Of a stretch of 64,000 nt of DNA, positions 8,670-15,237 are shown piece by piece. Below the pieces are notes generated by a model. That model was not told the DNA's origin, ran no database searches, and saw nothing but the letters and a program-made list of their open reading frames with translations. The translations under genes and the position numbers were made by a program. Position 1 is the stretch's first letter; each line of letters opens with the position of its first letter. Origin of the DNA: Azonexus sp. (GTDB lineage: Bacteria; Pseudomonadota; Gammaproteobacteria; Burkholderiales; Rhodocyclaceae); assembly GCA_030696345.1 (NCBI GenBank), contig JAUYSK010000016.1, positions 558,001 through 622,000 of the forward strand, written 5' to 3'.

Positions 8670-8921
8670 ATGGCGACCTGTGCAAGCGTAGCGTTTTTCA
8701 AAAATGAATTCATTGCTGTGTTGAGCGATGGCCGGCGTATCGAGCAGCCGGACTTGCGCGAAATGGCGGACATGCTGGCTCAGGCCGGGGTGAACTCGAG
8801 CGAGGTTCAGTTTGAGTGGCAGGCCGGGGGCCGGATGATTACCGCTGGTCAGCAGGTGGCCATGCGGGCAGAAATTCGCCGGTACAAACGGGAGCACGAA
8901 TCGCTGGGCGTCGCCGCATAA
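8670..8921 (+). CDS. Small conserved-looking protein of unknown function (83 aa) behind hoxC
   Basis: The gene has a strong ribosome binding site (AAGGAGG, ending 7 bases before ATG 8670) and normal GC-rich codon use. The product is soluble, with no signal peptide or membrane segment. It begins MATCASVAFFKNEFIAVLSDGRRIEQPDL, suggesting a short beta-hairpin, followed by a helical region and a charged end (IRRYKREHES). I do not recognise the family. It is separated from hoxC by 93 bases that hold a CRP-like dyad and a sigma54-like promoter, so it probably has its own promoter. Its place suggests co-regulation with hydrogen metabolism, but no function can be read from it. The MFS gene converges on it. 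Confidence 0.75.
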   Translation: MATCASVAFFKNEFIAVLSDGRRIEQPDLREMADMLAQAGVNSSEVQFEWQAGGRMITAGQQVAMRAEIRRYKREHESLGVAA

Positions 8922-8945
8922 TTTCCCAGTCTGAAGCCAACTTGG

Positions 8946-10127
8946 TCAAGCCTGGCTTTTGCCAAGACTCACCCGCCATAGCGGGAACAGGCAGAACAGG
9001 CCGATAACTGGACCCGGCAGCAATAGCCAGGAGATTTGTTCGCCCCAGTCGCCAATCCAGCGCGTCCCCAGATGAATTGAGAGCATGGTGATGGCGAAGC
9101 CGATGGCGTTCTGGAAGGCCAGTGCGCTGCCGACGATTTCCGGTGGGCAGGCACGGGCCGAGAGTGCCGAAAAATGGGGTGAATCGGCAACGACGCTAGC
9201 ACCCCACAGCAGAAACAGAACGATTTTTGCCCAGATTGGCCAGTCGACCGCAAGAGGGTAGAGGGCGCAGCATAAGGCAGACAGTCCAAGTGCCATCGCG
9301 GCGACCCGGGCGCTGCCGATGCGCTGGCTCCACCAGCCGCCCGCCAGGCAGCCGAGAGCGCCGATGCCGATGATGGTGAAGGCAAAACCAGACAAGGCCG
9401 AACTGCCCGGTGTCGCCAGACCGCTGAGAACGATCAGGGCCGGAGTCAGCGTCCAGAATGCATAAAGCTCCCATTGGTGGCCGAAATAACCAAAGGCGGA
9501 AGCACGAAATTCGCTGATTGAGAAACTATAGAAAACCCGGCCCAGTCGCAGTGGCGGCGCGTCATGCCGGCGCCGGAGGTGCGGACCGTCACCGAGGCGG
9601 AAGATCATGATGGCGGCGAGCAGTGCCAGGCCGGAAGATACCAGGATGGTTGTTTGCCATGACCAACCAGTCCCAGCCAGACGAATACCGTGCGGCAACG
9701 CGGTGCCCAGTGTCAGCATGCCGACCAGTTGGGCCAGAGCATGGCCGGCACGCTCCGGCACCCAGCTGACGACGAGTTTCATCCCCAGCGGGTAGACGCC
9801 GGCCAGACAAAGGCCGACCGCAAAGCGTAGCGGAACACCTGCTGCCATGTCGGTCGCGAACAGGGCGAAGATGGCGTTGGCGAGTGCGCCACCGACGGCA
9901 CAAATGGCGAAGATGCGGCTGGCAGCGAAACGGTCAGCTAGGCCGCTGATGGCGAAGCTCAGGGTGCCGATGATGAAGCCGAGTTGTACCGCGTTGGTCA
10001 GGGTGCCAAGATCGGCTGGTGTAATGCCCCACTGACGAATCAGGTCGTCAGCCGCGCTATTGGCCGAGAACCAAAGCGAGGTGCCGAACAGCTGGGCAAT
10101 GACGATGACGGGAACAGGACTTTTCAT
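8946..10127 (-). CDS. Major facilitator superfamily transporter
   Basis: An inner-membrane permease of 393 residues with about twelve hydrophobic segments. The first runs from MKSPVPVIVIAQLFGTSLWF, and the A-loop-like motif GLADRFAASRIF follows the second segment, as in MFS proteins. I take ATG 10127; an upstream in-frame start at 10214 would add 29 residues that look like non-coding translation. The Asn-Ser-rich first helix (SLWFSANSA) is seen in MFS proteins often labelled cyanate or nitrate/nitrite-type, but the substrate cannot be told from the sequence. It lies 100 bases downstream of the AAA+ gene on the same strand, with a GC-rich hairpin between. Confidence 0.85.
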   Translation of the reverse strand: MKSPVPVIVIAQLFGTSLWFSANSAADDLIRQWGITPADLGTLTNAVQLGFIIGTLSFAISGLADRFAASRIFAICAVGGALANAIFALFATDMAAGVPLRFAVGLCLAGVYPLGMKLVVSWVPERAGHALAQLVGMLTLGTALPHGIRLAGTGWSWQTTILVSSGLALLAAIMIFRLGDGPHLRRRHDAPPLRLGRVFYSFSISEFRASAFGYFGHQWELYAFWTLTPALIVLSGLATPGSSALSGFAFTIIGIGALGCLAGGWWSQRIGSARVAAMALGLSALCCALYPLAVDWPIWAKIVLFLLWGASVVADSPHFSALSARACPPEIVGSALAFQNAIGFAITMLSIHLGTRWIGDWGEQISWLLLPGPVIGLFCLFPLWRVSLGKSQA

Positions 10128-10202
10128 GGCGAAGAAAATGATCGTGGCCGCCAAGCATAACCTGCTGCTACCCGTCGTTGCCGCCTGGTATCCAAGTAGG
10201 CG

Positions 10203-10221
10203 GGGGGCCCTCAAGGCCCCC
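10203..10221 (-). terminator. GC-rich hairpin between AAA+ gene and MFS gene
   Basis: GGGGGCC and GGCCCCC form a seven-pair stem around a five-base loop, seven bases after the AAA+ stop on the minus strand. There is no T run after it, so it may be an mRNA-stabilising or Rho-assisted structure rather than a classical terminator. Confidence 0.4.
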
Positions 10222-10227
10222 GGCCGT

Positions 10228-11193
10228 CTAGAAACCGATTTTCCGGCTTCGCCCCATGCGGGCTACTTCAAAGTCACGCGCTTCAAGGTGGTTCCTCCCT
10301 TCCATCTTGGCTGTTCCGAATGCTGCCATCAGACGTTTCTTCATGTCGCGTGGCGGTAGCGAACCAAGGCGTTCAAGCACCGCTTCGTCGGCTTCAGGCG
10401 GGAAGCCCCAGTCATGCTGGCCGACCATCTCGCGGTAGAGTGCCGCCGCAATGCTGATCGCGGCATCGTGATCCGGGCGCGGCACTTCGTAAACGTTCAT
10501 CCGGTTCAGAATGGGCTCGGGAATGGAGCGTTCGTCGTTTGCCGTGGTCACCCACAGGATGTGCGAGGCATCGATGTCGATATCGATGAATTCATCCTTG
10601 AAGGCGCAAGCCGTGTCGCGCTCCAGCAGGCTGTAAAGCGAACCCATCGGGTCATAGCGGGAGTCGCCGCCAGCCTTGTCGACTTCGTCGAGCACCACGA
10701 TGGGGTTGGCGTAGTCGCCATGCACCAAAGTGTGCGCGACCTTGCCGGGCTTGGCGTTGTTCCACTGCGACGAGGCGCCGGAGAGAACCCAGCCGGCGGT
10801 CAGCGAACTCATCGAGATGAATTCGTGGCCGGTGCCGAGCTTGCCAGCCAGTTCGCGGGCGAAGTGGGTCTTGCCGATGCCAGGTTCGCCGAGCAGAAGG
10901 ATGGGCGTAAAGCTCATCGGTTCGTTGCCGGCCACTGACAGGGCAATGTACTTCCTCAGATCGTCAATGACTTCACCGAAGTTGGGGCAACTGTCGTAGA
11001 GGTCGTCGATCATGTCCGTGCCGTTCGGGCGGACCAGGAAGCGGCCGCCACCGCGCTGCTTCATCTTTTCGTAGTAGCTGGCCAGGGCTTCGTTGCGGTT
11101 GCCCGCCGCGTCCTCCATGGCTCGCTCAATGTCGGCCACGTGGTAGATGGTGCGCTCTTCAGCGACCGAGAGACGGATGTCGTTGCTTGCCAT
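10228..11193 (-). CDS. Stand-alone AAA+ ATPase, Lon-like module without protease domain
   Basis: The 321-residue product carries Walker A GEPGIGKTH (about residue 110), Walker B PIVVLDEVDK, sensor 1 TTANDERSIPEPILNRM and an arginine-finger region, the pattern closest to the AAA module of Lon. It has neither the Lon N-terminal domain nor the Ser-Lys protease domain. The start ATG 11193 follows AAGGAGGAAGTCATC on the minus strand, a strong ribosome site; an earlier in-frame ATG at 11217 is weaker. No partner gene (for example a VWA or MoxR-type partner) is adjacent; the next gene downstream is the MFS permease. A sigma54-like element lies about 80 bases upstream. A remodelling role is likely; the target is unknown. 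Confidence 0.85.
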   Translation of the reverse strand: MASNDIRLSVAEERTIYHVADIERAMEDAAGNRNEALASYYEKMKQRGGGRFLVRPNGTDMIDDLYDSCPNFGEVIDDLRKYIALSVAGNEPMSFTPILLLGEPGIGKTHFARELAGKLGTGHEFISMSSLTAGWVLSGASSQWNNAKPGKVAHTLVHGDYANPIVVLDEVDKAGGDSRYDPMGSLYSLLERDTACAFKDEFIDIDIDASHILWVTTANDERSIPEPILNRMNVYEVPRPDHDAAISIAAALYREMVGQHDWGFPPEADEAVLERLGSLPPRDMKKRLMAAFGTAKMEGRNHLEARDFEVARMGRSRKIGF

Positions 11194-11274
11194 GATGACT
11201 TCCTCCTTGACCTGCATGAGTCCTTGACGGACAGCGAATGCGATAGTTTGGATGCCGAGCTACGACTGAAATAA

Positions 11275-11290
11275 AGCATATCCTGTTCCA
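11275..11290 (-). promoter_or_regulatory. Sigma54-like -24/-12 element before the AAA+ gene
   Basis: On the minus strand TGGAACAGGATATGCT shows GG, ten bases, GC, with good agreement at both TGGNAC and TGCT. It sits 82 bases before the start codon, giving a plausible leader of about 70 bases. Confidence 0.45.
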
Positions 11291-11322
11291 GATTAAGGAT
11301 GTCAGTGAGAGATAAGCGCCAA

Positions 11323-12729
11323 TCAGGGCATCCAGAAGCTTGCCTTGTGCTCGACGCGCGTTGCCGGATTGTCAGTATCCGTGATCTCGAAGGTGATCGG
11401 GTGCGAGCCGCTGGCGGCGCTGCCGGGCTCAACCCTTACCGTCAGTGAAAGGTCCTGCATGCCGGCGCCGGGAACGCTGGCGGTGTCTTCGCCGTGAAGT
11501 TGTATGCCGGAGAGGCCCTGCACCTGGATGCGGAAGCTGCGAGTTTTTTCACTGGCATTGGTCAGATGCATTTGGAAGGTGTTTTCGATGGTGCCGTCAT
11601 CGCTTTCACGGTAGAGCACGCTGCGGTCTTTTTGCACGCCGACCTTGAGCGGAACCTTGGTGGCCAGCGACCAGGCAGTCACGCCGCTGAGTGTCATTAA
11701 AGCGACAAGGTAGACCAGTGTGCGCATGCGGACGGCGCGGCGGATGATTTCTGGCCGGGTGTAGTGGTTTTCAACAGCGTTTTCGGTCGAGTAGCGGATC
11801 AGGCCGCGCGGGTAGTTCATCTTGTCCATGACCTGGTCGCAGGCATCGATACAGGCGGCGCAGCCGATGCATTCGAGTTGCAGGCCATCGCGGATATCGA
11901 TCCCGGTCGGGCAAACCTGGACGCAGATGCCGCAATCGATGCAGTCGCCCAAATTTGCGGCGCGTGGATCAGCCTTTTTCGGGCGGCTGCCGCGTGGGTC
12001 ACCGCGCTCGGCATCGTAGGCAATGATCAGCGTATCGCGGTCGAACATGACGAACTGGAACTGGGCGTAGGGACAGATGTACTTGCACATGTGCTCGCGC
12101 AGGAAGCCGGCCATGCAATAGGTTGCGAAGCCGTAGAACAGCACCCAGAAAACTTCCCAGGCGCCGATGGTACCCAGACCGATGCTGGCCAGCAGCTCGC
12201 GCATGGGCGTGAAGTAGCCGACGAAAGTCAGGCCGGTCCACAGCGAAATGAGCAGCCAGAGGGCGTGCTTCAGTGTCTTCTTGGCGATTTTGTGGCTTGA
12301 ATTGGGGGCCGCATCGAGTTTGATGCGCTTTGGCCGATCACCCTCGATCCATTTTTCTATCCACAGGAAAATCTCTGTGTAGACGGTCTGCGGGCAGGCA
12401 TAGCCGCACCATAGTCGGCCAGCGACAGCCGTGAACAGGAACAGCGCCAGCGCGGAAAGCAGCAGCAGAAGGGTCAGGTAGATGGCATCCTGAGGCCAGA
12501 GAACCAGCTCGAAGAAATAGACGCGGCGCTGTTCCAGATCGAATAGCACGGCTTGCCGGCCATTCCAGGGCAGCCAGCACAATCCGTAATAAACGATCTG
12601 GGTTAGCCAGACGAGAACGATCCGCCAGTTCTGGAAGACACCGCTGGTAGCGCGTGGATAGACTTTGGCGTTGGGGTCGATCACCGGCTTGATCTCGATG
12701 ACCCGTCTGGGTGGGGATTGTTTTACCAT
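11323..12729 (-). CDS. ccoG: Cytochrome cbb3 oxidase accessory protein CcoG (FixG/RdxA)
   Basis: CcoG is a membrane iron-sulfur protein that reduces copper for the assembly of cbb3-type cytochrome c oxidase. The 468 residues include membrane segments in the first half, cysteine motifs LWCGYACPQTVY and HMCKYICPYAQ, two ferredoxin-type [4Fe-4S] motifs (CIDCGICVQVCP, then CIGCAACIDAC) and a C-terminal periplasmic Ig-like domain (residues about 370-468). The length and order are those of the family. The ccoNOPQ genes are not beside it. It diverges from nsrR, and the intergenic region holds a dyad matching an NsrR operator, so repression relieved by nitric oxide is plausible. Confidence 0.95.
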   Translation of the reverse strand: MVKQSPPRRVIEIKPVIDPNAKVYPRATSGVFQNWRIVLVWLTQIVYYGLCWLPWNGRQAVLFDLEQRRVYFFELVLWPQDAIYLTLLLLLSALALFLFTAVAGRLWCGYACPQTVYTEIFLWIEKWIEGDRPKRIKLDAAPNSSHKIAKKTLKHALWLLISLWTGLTFVGYFTPMRELLASIGLGTIGAWEVFWVLFYGFATYCMAGFLREHMCKYICPYAQFQFVMFDRDTLIIAYDAERGDPRGSRPKKADPRAANLGDCIDCGICVQVCPTGIDIRDGLQLECIGCAACIDACDQVMDKMNYPRGLIRYSTENAVENHYTRPEIIRRAVRMRTLVYLVALMTLSGVTAWSLATKVPLKVGVQKDRSVLYRESDDGTIENTFQMHLTNASEKTRSFRIQVQGLSGIQLHGEDTASVPGAGMQDLSLTVRVEPGSAASGSHPITFEITDTDNPATRVEHKASFWMP

Positions 12730-12747
12730 GGCACTGGTAGGGCTTCT

Positions 12748-12777
12748 TTAACATGTATTATTTATGCAGCTTATAAT
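12748..12777 (+). promoter_or_regulatory. Sigma70-type promoter of nsrR
   Basis: A -35 box TTAACA (12748-12753) and a perfect -10 box TATAAT (12772-12777) are 18 bases apart, 42 bases before the nsrR start. The NsrR-like dyad fills the space between them, as expected for self-repression. Confidence 0.6.
12750..12772. promoter_or_regulatory. NsrR operator-like dyad between ccoG and nsrR
   Basis: Two 11-base arms, AACATGTATTA and the reverse complement AAGCTGCATAA, are separated by one base. This is the 11-1-11 layout of NsrR sites, and both arms resemble the known half-site AAGATGYATTT. It lies between the -35 and -10 boxes of nsrR and 20 bases before ccoG. Confidence 0.6.
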
Positions 12778-12819
12778 AACAACTAACCGCTACGTGGAGC
12801 AATTCAGGGAAAACACCCG

Positions 12820-13269
12820 ATGCGACTAAGCAGCTTTTCCGATTACAGCCTGCGTGTATTGATGTACCTCGGCCTTCACGTCGGGCGCCTGGCGACGATC
12901 AGTGAAATCGCTGGCGCCTACGGCATTTCCGACAATCACCTGACCAAGGTCGTGCATCAGCTCGGCCGCATGGGTTACGTCGAAACCGTGCGGGGCAAGG
13001 GCGGCGGCATCCGGCTGGGCAAAGCCCCGGAAGCAATCCGGCTTGGTGAAGTGATTCGCCAGACTGAGGTGGACTGGGCGCTGGTCGAGTGTTTCTCTAC
13101 GGGTACAAGTTGCCAGATTCAAGCCGCCTGCCGCCTGCCGTCCATTCTCGATGAAGCGCTGGCTGCGATGTTTCTGGTTCTTGATGGCTATACCTTGGCC
13201 GATCTTCTGCAAAGTCCTGAGGGACTGGCGAAAAAAATCCCCTTGCCTGCGCTCGCTCAGCCAGCCTGA
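12820..13269 (+). CDS. nsrR: Rrf2-family nitric oxide sensor repressor NsrR
   Basis: NsrR is a DNA-binding [Fe-S] repressor that lets go of its sites when nitric oxide attacks the cluster. The 149-residue protein has an N-terminal winged helix-turn-helix (SDYSLRVLMYLGLH, then ISEIAGAYGISDNHLTKVVH) and three cysteines in ECFSTGTSCQIQAACRL that can hold the cluster. The spacing is C-x6-C-x5-C, one residue longer at the first gap than in E. coli or Streptomyces NsrR. It has the length and the GYVETVRGKGGGIRL wing of the NsrR branch rather than IscR. It is divergent from ccoG and probably self-regulated through the dyad at 12750-12772. Confidence 0.9.
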   Translation: MRLSSFSDYSLRVLMYLGLHVGRLATISEIAGAYGISDNHLTKVVHQLGRMGYVETVRGKGGGIRLGKAPEAIRLGEVIRQTEVDWALVECFSTGTSCQIQAACRLPSILDEALAAMFLVLDGYTLADLLQSPEGLAKKIPLPALAQPA

Positions 13270-13274
13270 GCGAC

Positions 13275-13291
13275 GCCGGTTGCACACCGGC
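13275..13291 (+). terminator. Hairpin after nsrR, without T run
   Basis: GCCGGT and ACCGGC pair around TGCAC six bases after the nsrR stop. No T run follows, so termination, if any, would be weak or factor-dependent. Confidence 0.3.
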
Positions 13292-13296
13292 ACGAA

Positions 13297-13312
13297 TGGC
13301 GGCATTGTTGCA
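13297..13312 (+). promoter_or_regulatory. Sigma54 -24/-12 promoter of nikR-hupT
   Basis: TGGCGGCATTGTTGCA matches TGGC at -24 and TTGCA at -12 with GG (13298-13299) and GC (13310-13311) exactly ten bases apart. It ends 24 bases before the nikR ATG, leaving room for GGAG at 13325-13328. It is the best sigma54 match in the window. Confidence 0.65.
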
Positions 13313-13336
13313 AGCTCTTAGTACGGAGCCTGATTG

Positions 13337-13801
13337 ATGGAACGCTTTACCATTTCACTGGACGAATCGCTGGCCAAGCAGTTTGACGAACTGATCGCGG
13401 CGCATGGCTACAGCAACCGTTCGGAAGCCGTGCGTGACCTGATTCGCGGCGCCATCGAGGGCGACCGCCAGCGCGATCCGCAAGCCGGGCATTGCGTCGC
13501 CAATCTTTCCTACGTCTATAACCACCACGAGCGCGAATTGGCCGAGCGGCTGACCGGCTTGCAGCACGACCACCATGATCTGACCGTGGCCGCCATGCAT
13601 AGTCACCTTGATCACGACAATTGCCTGGAAACCGTGATTTTGAAGGGGGCTACCGCAGAAGTCAGGCAATTTGCCAATGAGTTGATGGCCGAGAGCGGCG
13701 TCCGGCACGGCAAGCTCAATGTGATCGCCCTCGAAGCCGAACGCCATCACGCCCACGACGAACACGGCGAAGCCCATGTCCACTACCGTCCAGCCCGTTA
13801 A
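13337..13801 (+). CDS. nikR: Nickel-responsive regulator NikR
   Basis: NikR is a ribbon-helix-helix regulator that binds DNA as a tetramer when loaded with nickel. The 154 residues have the RHH part MERFTISLDESLAKQFDELI and a C-terminal ACT-like metal domain. The nickel ligands of E. coli NikR (H76, H87, H89, C95) map to H77 in GLQHDHHD, H88 and H90 in MHSH and C96 in HDNC. A His-rich tail (EAERHHAHDEHGEAHVHY) is extra. ATG 13337 is preferred over the in-frame TTG just before it. The gene sits behind a sigma54-type promoter and overlaps hupT by 26 bases, so nickel and hydrogen control are produced together. A dyad resembling a NikR site occurs before the nickel permease. Confidence 0.94.
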   Translation: MERFTISLDESLAKQFDELIAAHGYSNRSEAVRDLIRGAIEGDRQRDPQAGHCVANLSYVYNHHERELAERLTGLQHDHHDLTVAAMHSHLDHDNCLETVILKGATAEVRQFANELMAESGVRHGKLNVIALEAERHHAHDEHGEAHVHYRPAR

Positions 13802-15122
13802 CAGTCCATTGGGGGCAGCGTCGGACGGCCTCGGCGAGCAGGCCTGGATCGAGGTCATCCAGAAAATGGACGAGGTCTACAACGACCTCCTCCAGTACGA
13901 AGTGGCGCTGGAAGAAAAAAACGCGGCGCTCGAGGATTCGCACCAGTTCATCGAGAGTGTGCTGGCCTCGATGTCGGACATCCTGATCGTCTGTGACCGC
14001 AACGGCAACATTGAAGAAGTGAATACCTCGCTCTGCCATTTTGCCGGTCAGGAGGCCGAAGCCCTCGAAAAAACGCCGGTATTCAACCTGTTTGCCGACG
14101 ATATCGAGCGGGCCAAGGCGCGTGAGGTTTTCGCCCGCTTTGGACGCGAAGGCGTGCACGATTGTGAGTTCTTTTTACGGGCTGGCGACGGGTCTACCGT
14201 ACCGGTCTCGATGAACTGCACGCCTCGTTTGTCGCAAACCGGCAAATTGATGGGCATGGTGGTGACCGGCCGTCCGGTCGGCGAACTGCGCCGGGCCTAT
14301 CAGGCACTACGCCAGGCGCATGAAGATTTGAAGCGGACGCAAAGCCAGTTGCTGCATGCCGAAAAGATGGTTTCGCTCGGCCGCTTGGTGGCCGGCGTGG
14401 CGCACGAATTGAACAATCCGATCAGTTTTGTGCTGGGCAATGTGCTGTCGCTGAAACGTTACGCTCAACGCCTGGAAGGCTATCTCAATGCGGTGCATAC
14501 CAGTGATGCAGCGGACGACGAGGCGCTCAAGGTTATGCGCCAGGAATTGCGCATCGACCGCATTGTCGCCGACATGCCACACCTGATTGACGGCATGATC
14601 GAGGGCGCCGAGCGGACACGCGATATCGTCGATGCCTTGAAGCGCTTTTCGGCCGTGGACAAGATGACGCCCGAGCAGGTCAGCCTGAACGAAGTGGTGG
14701 AACGCTCGGTGCGCTGGGTGGTGCAAAGCGCCGCGGCTCGATTTTCCGTCGATATCGATCTGCCTCCGGGATTGGTCTGTACCGGATCCTCCGGGCAGTT
14801 GCAGCAGGTAGTGATGAATCTTGTGCAGAATGCCTGCGACGCAACGACCAATCGCCCCGAAGCGGCGCTGAAAATCACCGGTAGCGTCGAGAACGGCATG
14901 GTTTGCCTGCGATTTGTCGATAGCGGACCGGGCATTTCGGCTGAACATCTTGATCGTCTGTTTGAGCCATTTTTTACCACCAAGCCGGTTGGTCAGGGTA
15001 CCGGGCTGGGCTTGTCGATCAGCTATGGCATCGTTGAACGGCATGGCGGCAAGCTGGAGGCGGCCAATCTGCCGGGGGACGGAGCGGAATTCATTCTTTC
15101 ACTGCCGGTGGAAAGTCACTGA
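13776..15122 (+). CDS. hupT: Hydrogenase sensor histidine kinase HupT/HoxJ
   Basis: This soluble kinase relays the H2 signal from the HoxBC sensor to HoxA/HupR. The 448 residues lack membrane segments and hold a PAS domain (about 60-165), an H-box with phosphoacceptor His210 in SLGRLVAGVAHELNNPISF, and a HATPase domain with the N box VMNLVQNACDA, DSGPGIS and GTGLGLSIS. The sequence around the H-box, continuing to a long run before the ATPase, is that of HupT. The start at 13776 overlaps the end of nikR by 26 bases, so the two are probably translated together. In most species this gene stands beside hoxBC; here it is about 5 kb away. Confidence 0.88.
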   Translation: MSTTVQPVNSPLGAASDGLGEQAWIEVIQKMDEVYNDLLQYEVALEEKNAALEDSHQFIESVLASMSDILIVCDRNGNIEEVNTSLCHFAGQEAEALEKTPVFNLFADDIERAKAREVFARFGREGVHDCEFFLRAGDGSTVPVSMNCTPRLSQTGKLMGMVVTGRPVGELRRAYQALRQAHEDLKRTQSQLLHAEKMVSLGRLVAGVAHELNNPISFVLGNVLSLKRYAQRLEGYLNAVHTSDAADDEALKVMRQELRIDRIVADMPHLIDGMIEGAERTRDIVDALKRFSAVDKMTPEQVSLNEVVERSVRWVVQSAAARFSVDIDLPPGLVCTGSSGQLQQVVMNLVQNACDATTNRPEAALKITGSVENGMVCLRFVDSGPGISAEHLDRLFEPFFTTKPVGQGTGLGLSISYGIVERHGGKLEAANLPGDGAEFILSLPVESH

Positions 15123-15188
15123 TCACTTTTGCGTGTTTTGCGCATGCCGCGATTTCAACAAGCTAATTCGAACAATGACTTATTGCGT

Positions 15189-15204
15189 TGGCACGCAACT
15201 TGTA
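15189..15204 (+). promoter_or_regulatory. Sigma54 -24/-12 promoter of the nickel permease
   Basis: TGGCACGCAACTTGTA agrees with the consensus TGGCACG-N4-TTGCA at every position but one (GT for GC at -12). GG is at 15190-15191. It lies 34 bases before the permease start. HoxA, encoded at 4691, is the likely activator. Confidence 0.55.
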
Positions 15205-15228
15205 TGAAGATTGTAAAAACGTTCATAC
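15202..15228. promoter_or_regulatory. NikR operator-like dyad over the nickel permease promoter
   Basis: Perfect half-sites GTATGA (15202-15207) and TCATAC (15223-15228) are 15 bases apart; the E. coli nik operator has the same half-sites 16 bases apart. The left half overlaps the -12 element of the sigma54 promoter and the right half ends 9 bases before the ATG, so bound NikR would block transcription when nickel is plentiful. Confidence 0.6.
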
Positions 15229-15237
15229 AGGCCTCCC

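Noticed and set aside
8935-8961. Hairpin AGCCA/TGGCT between the 83-aa gene and the MFS gene
   Set aside because: The stem is five pairs with a 13-base loop and lies in the end of the MFS coding region.
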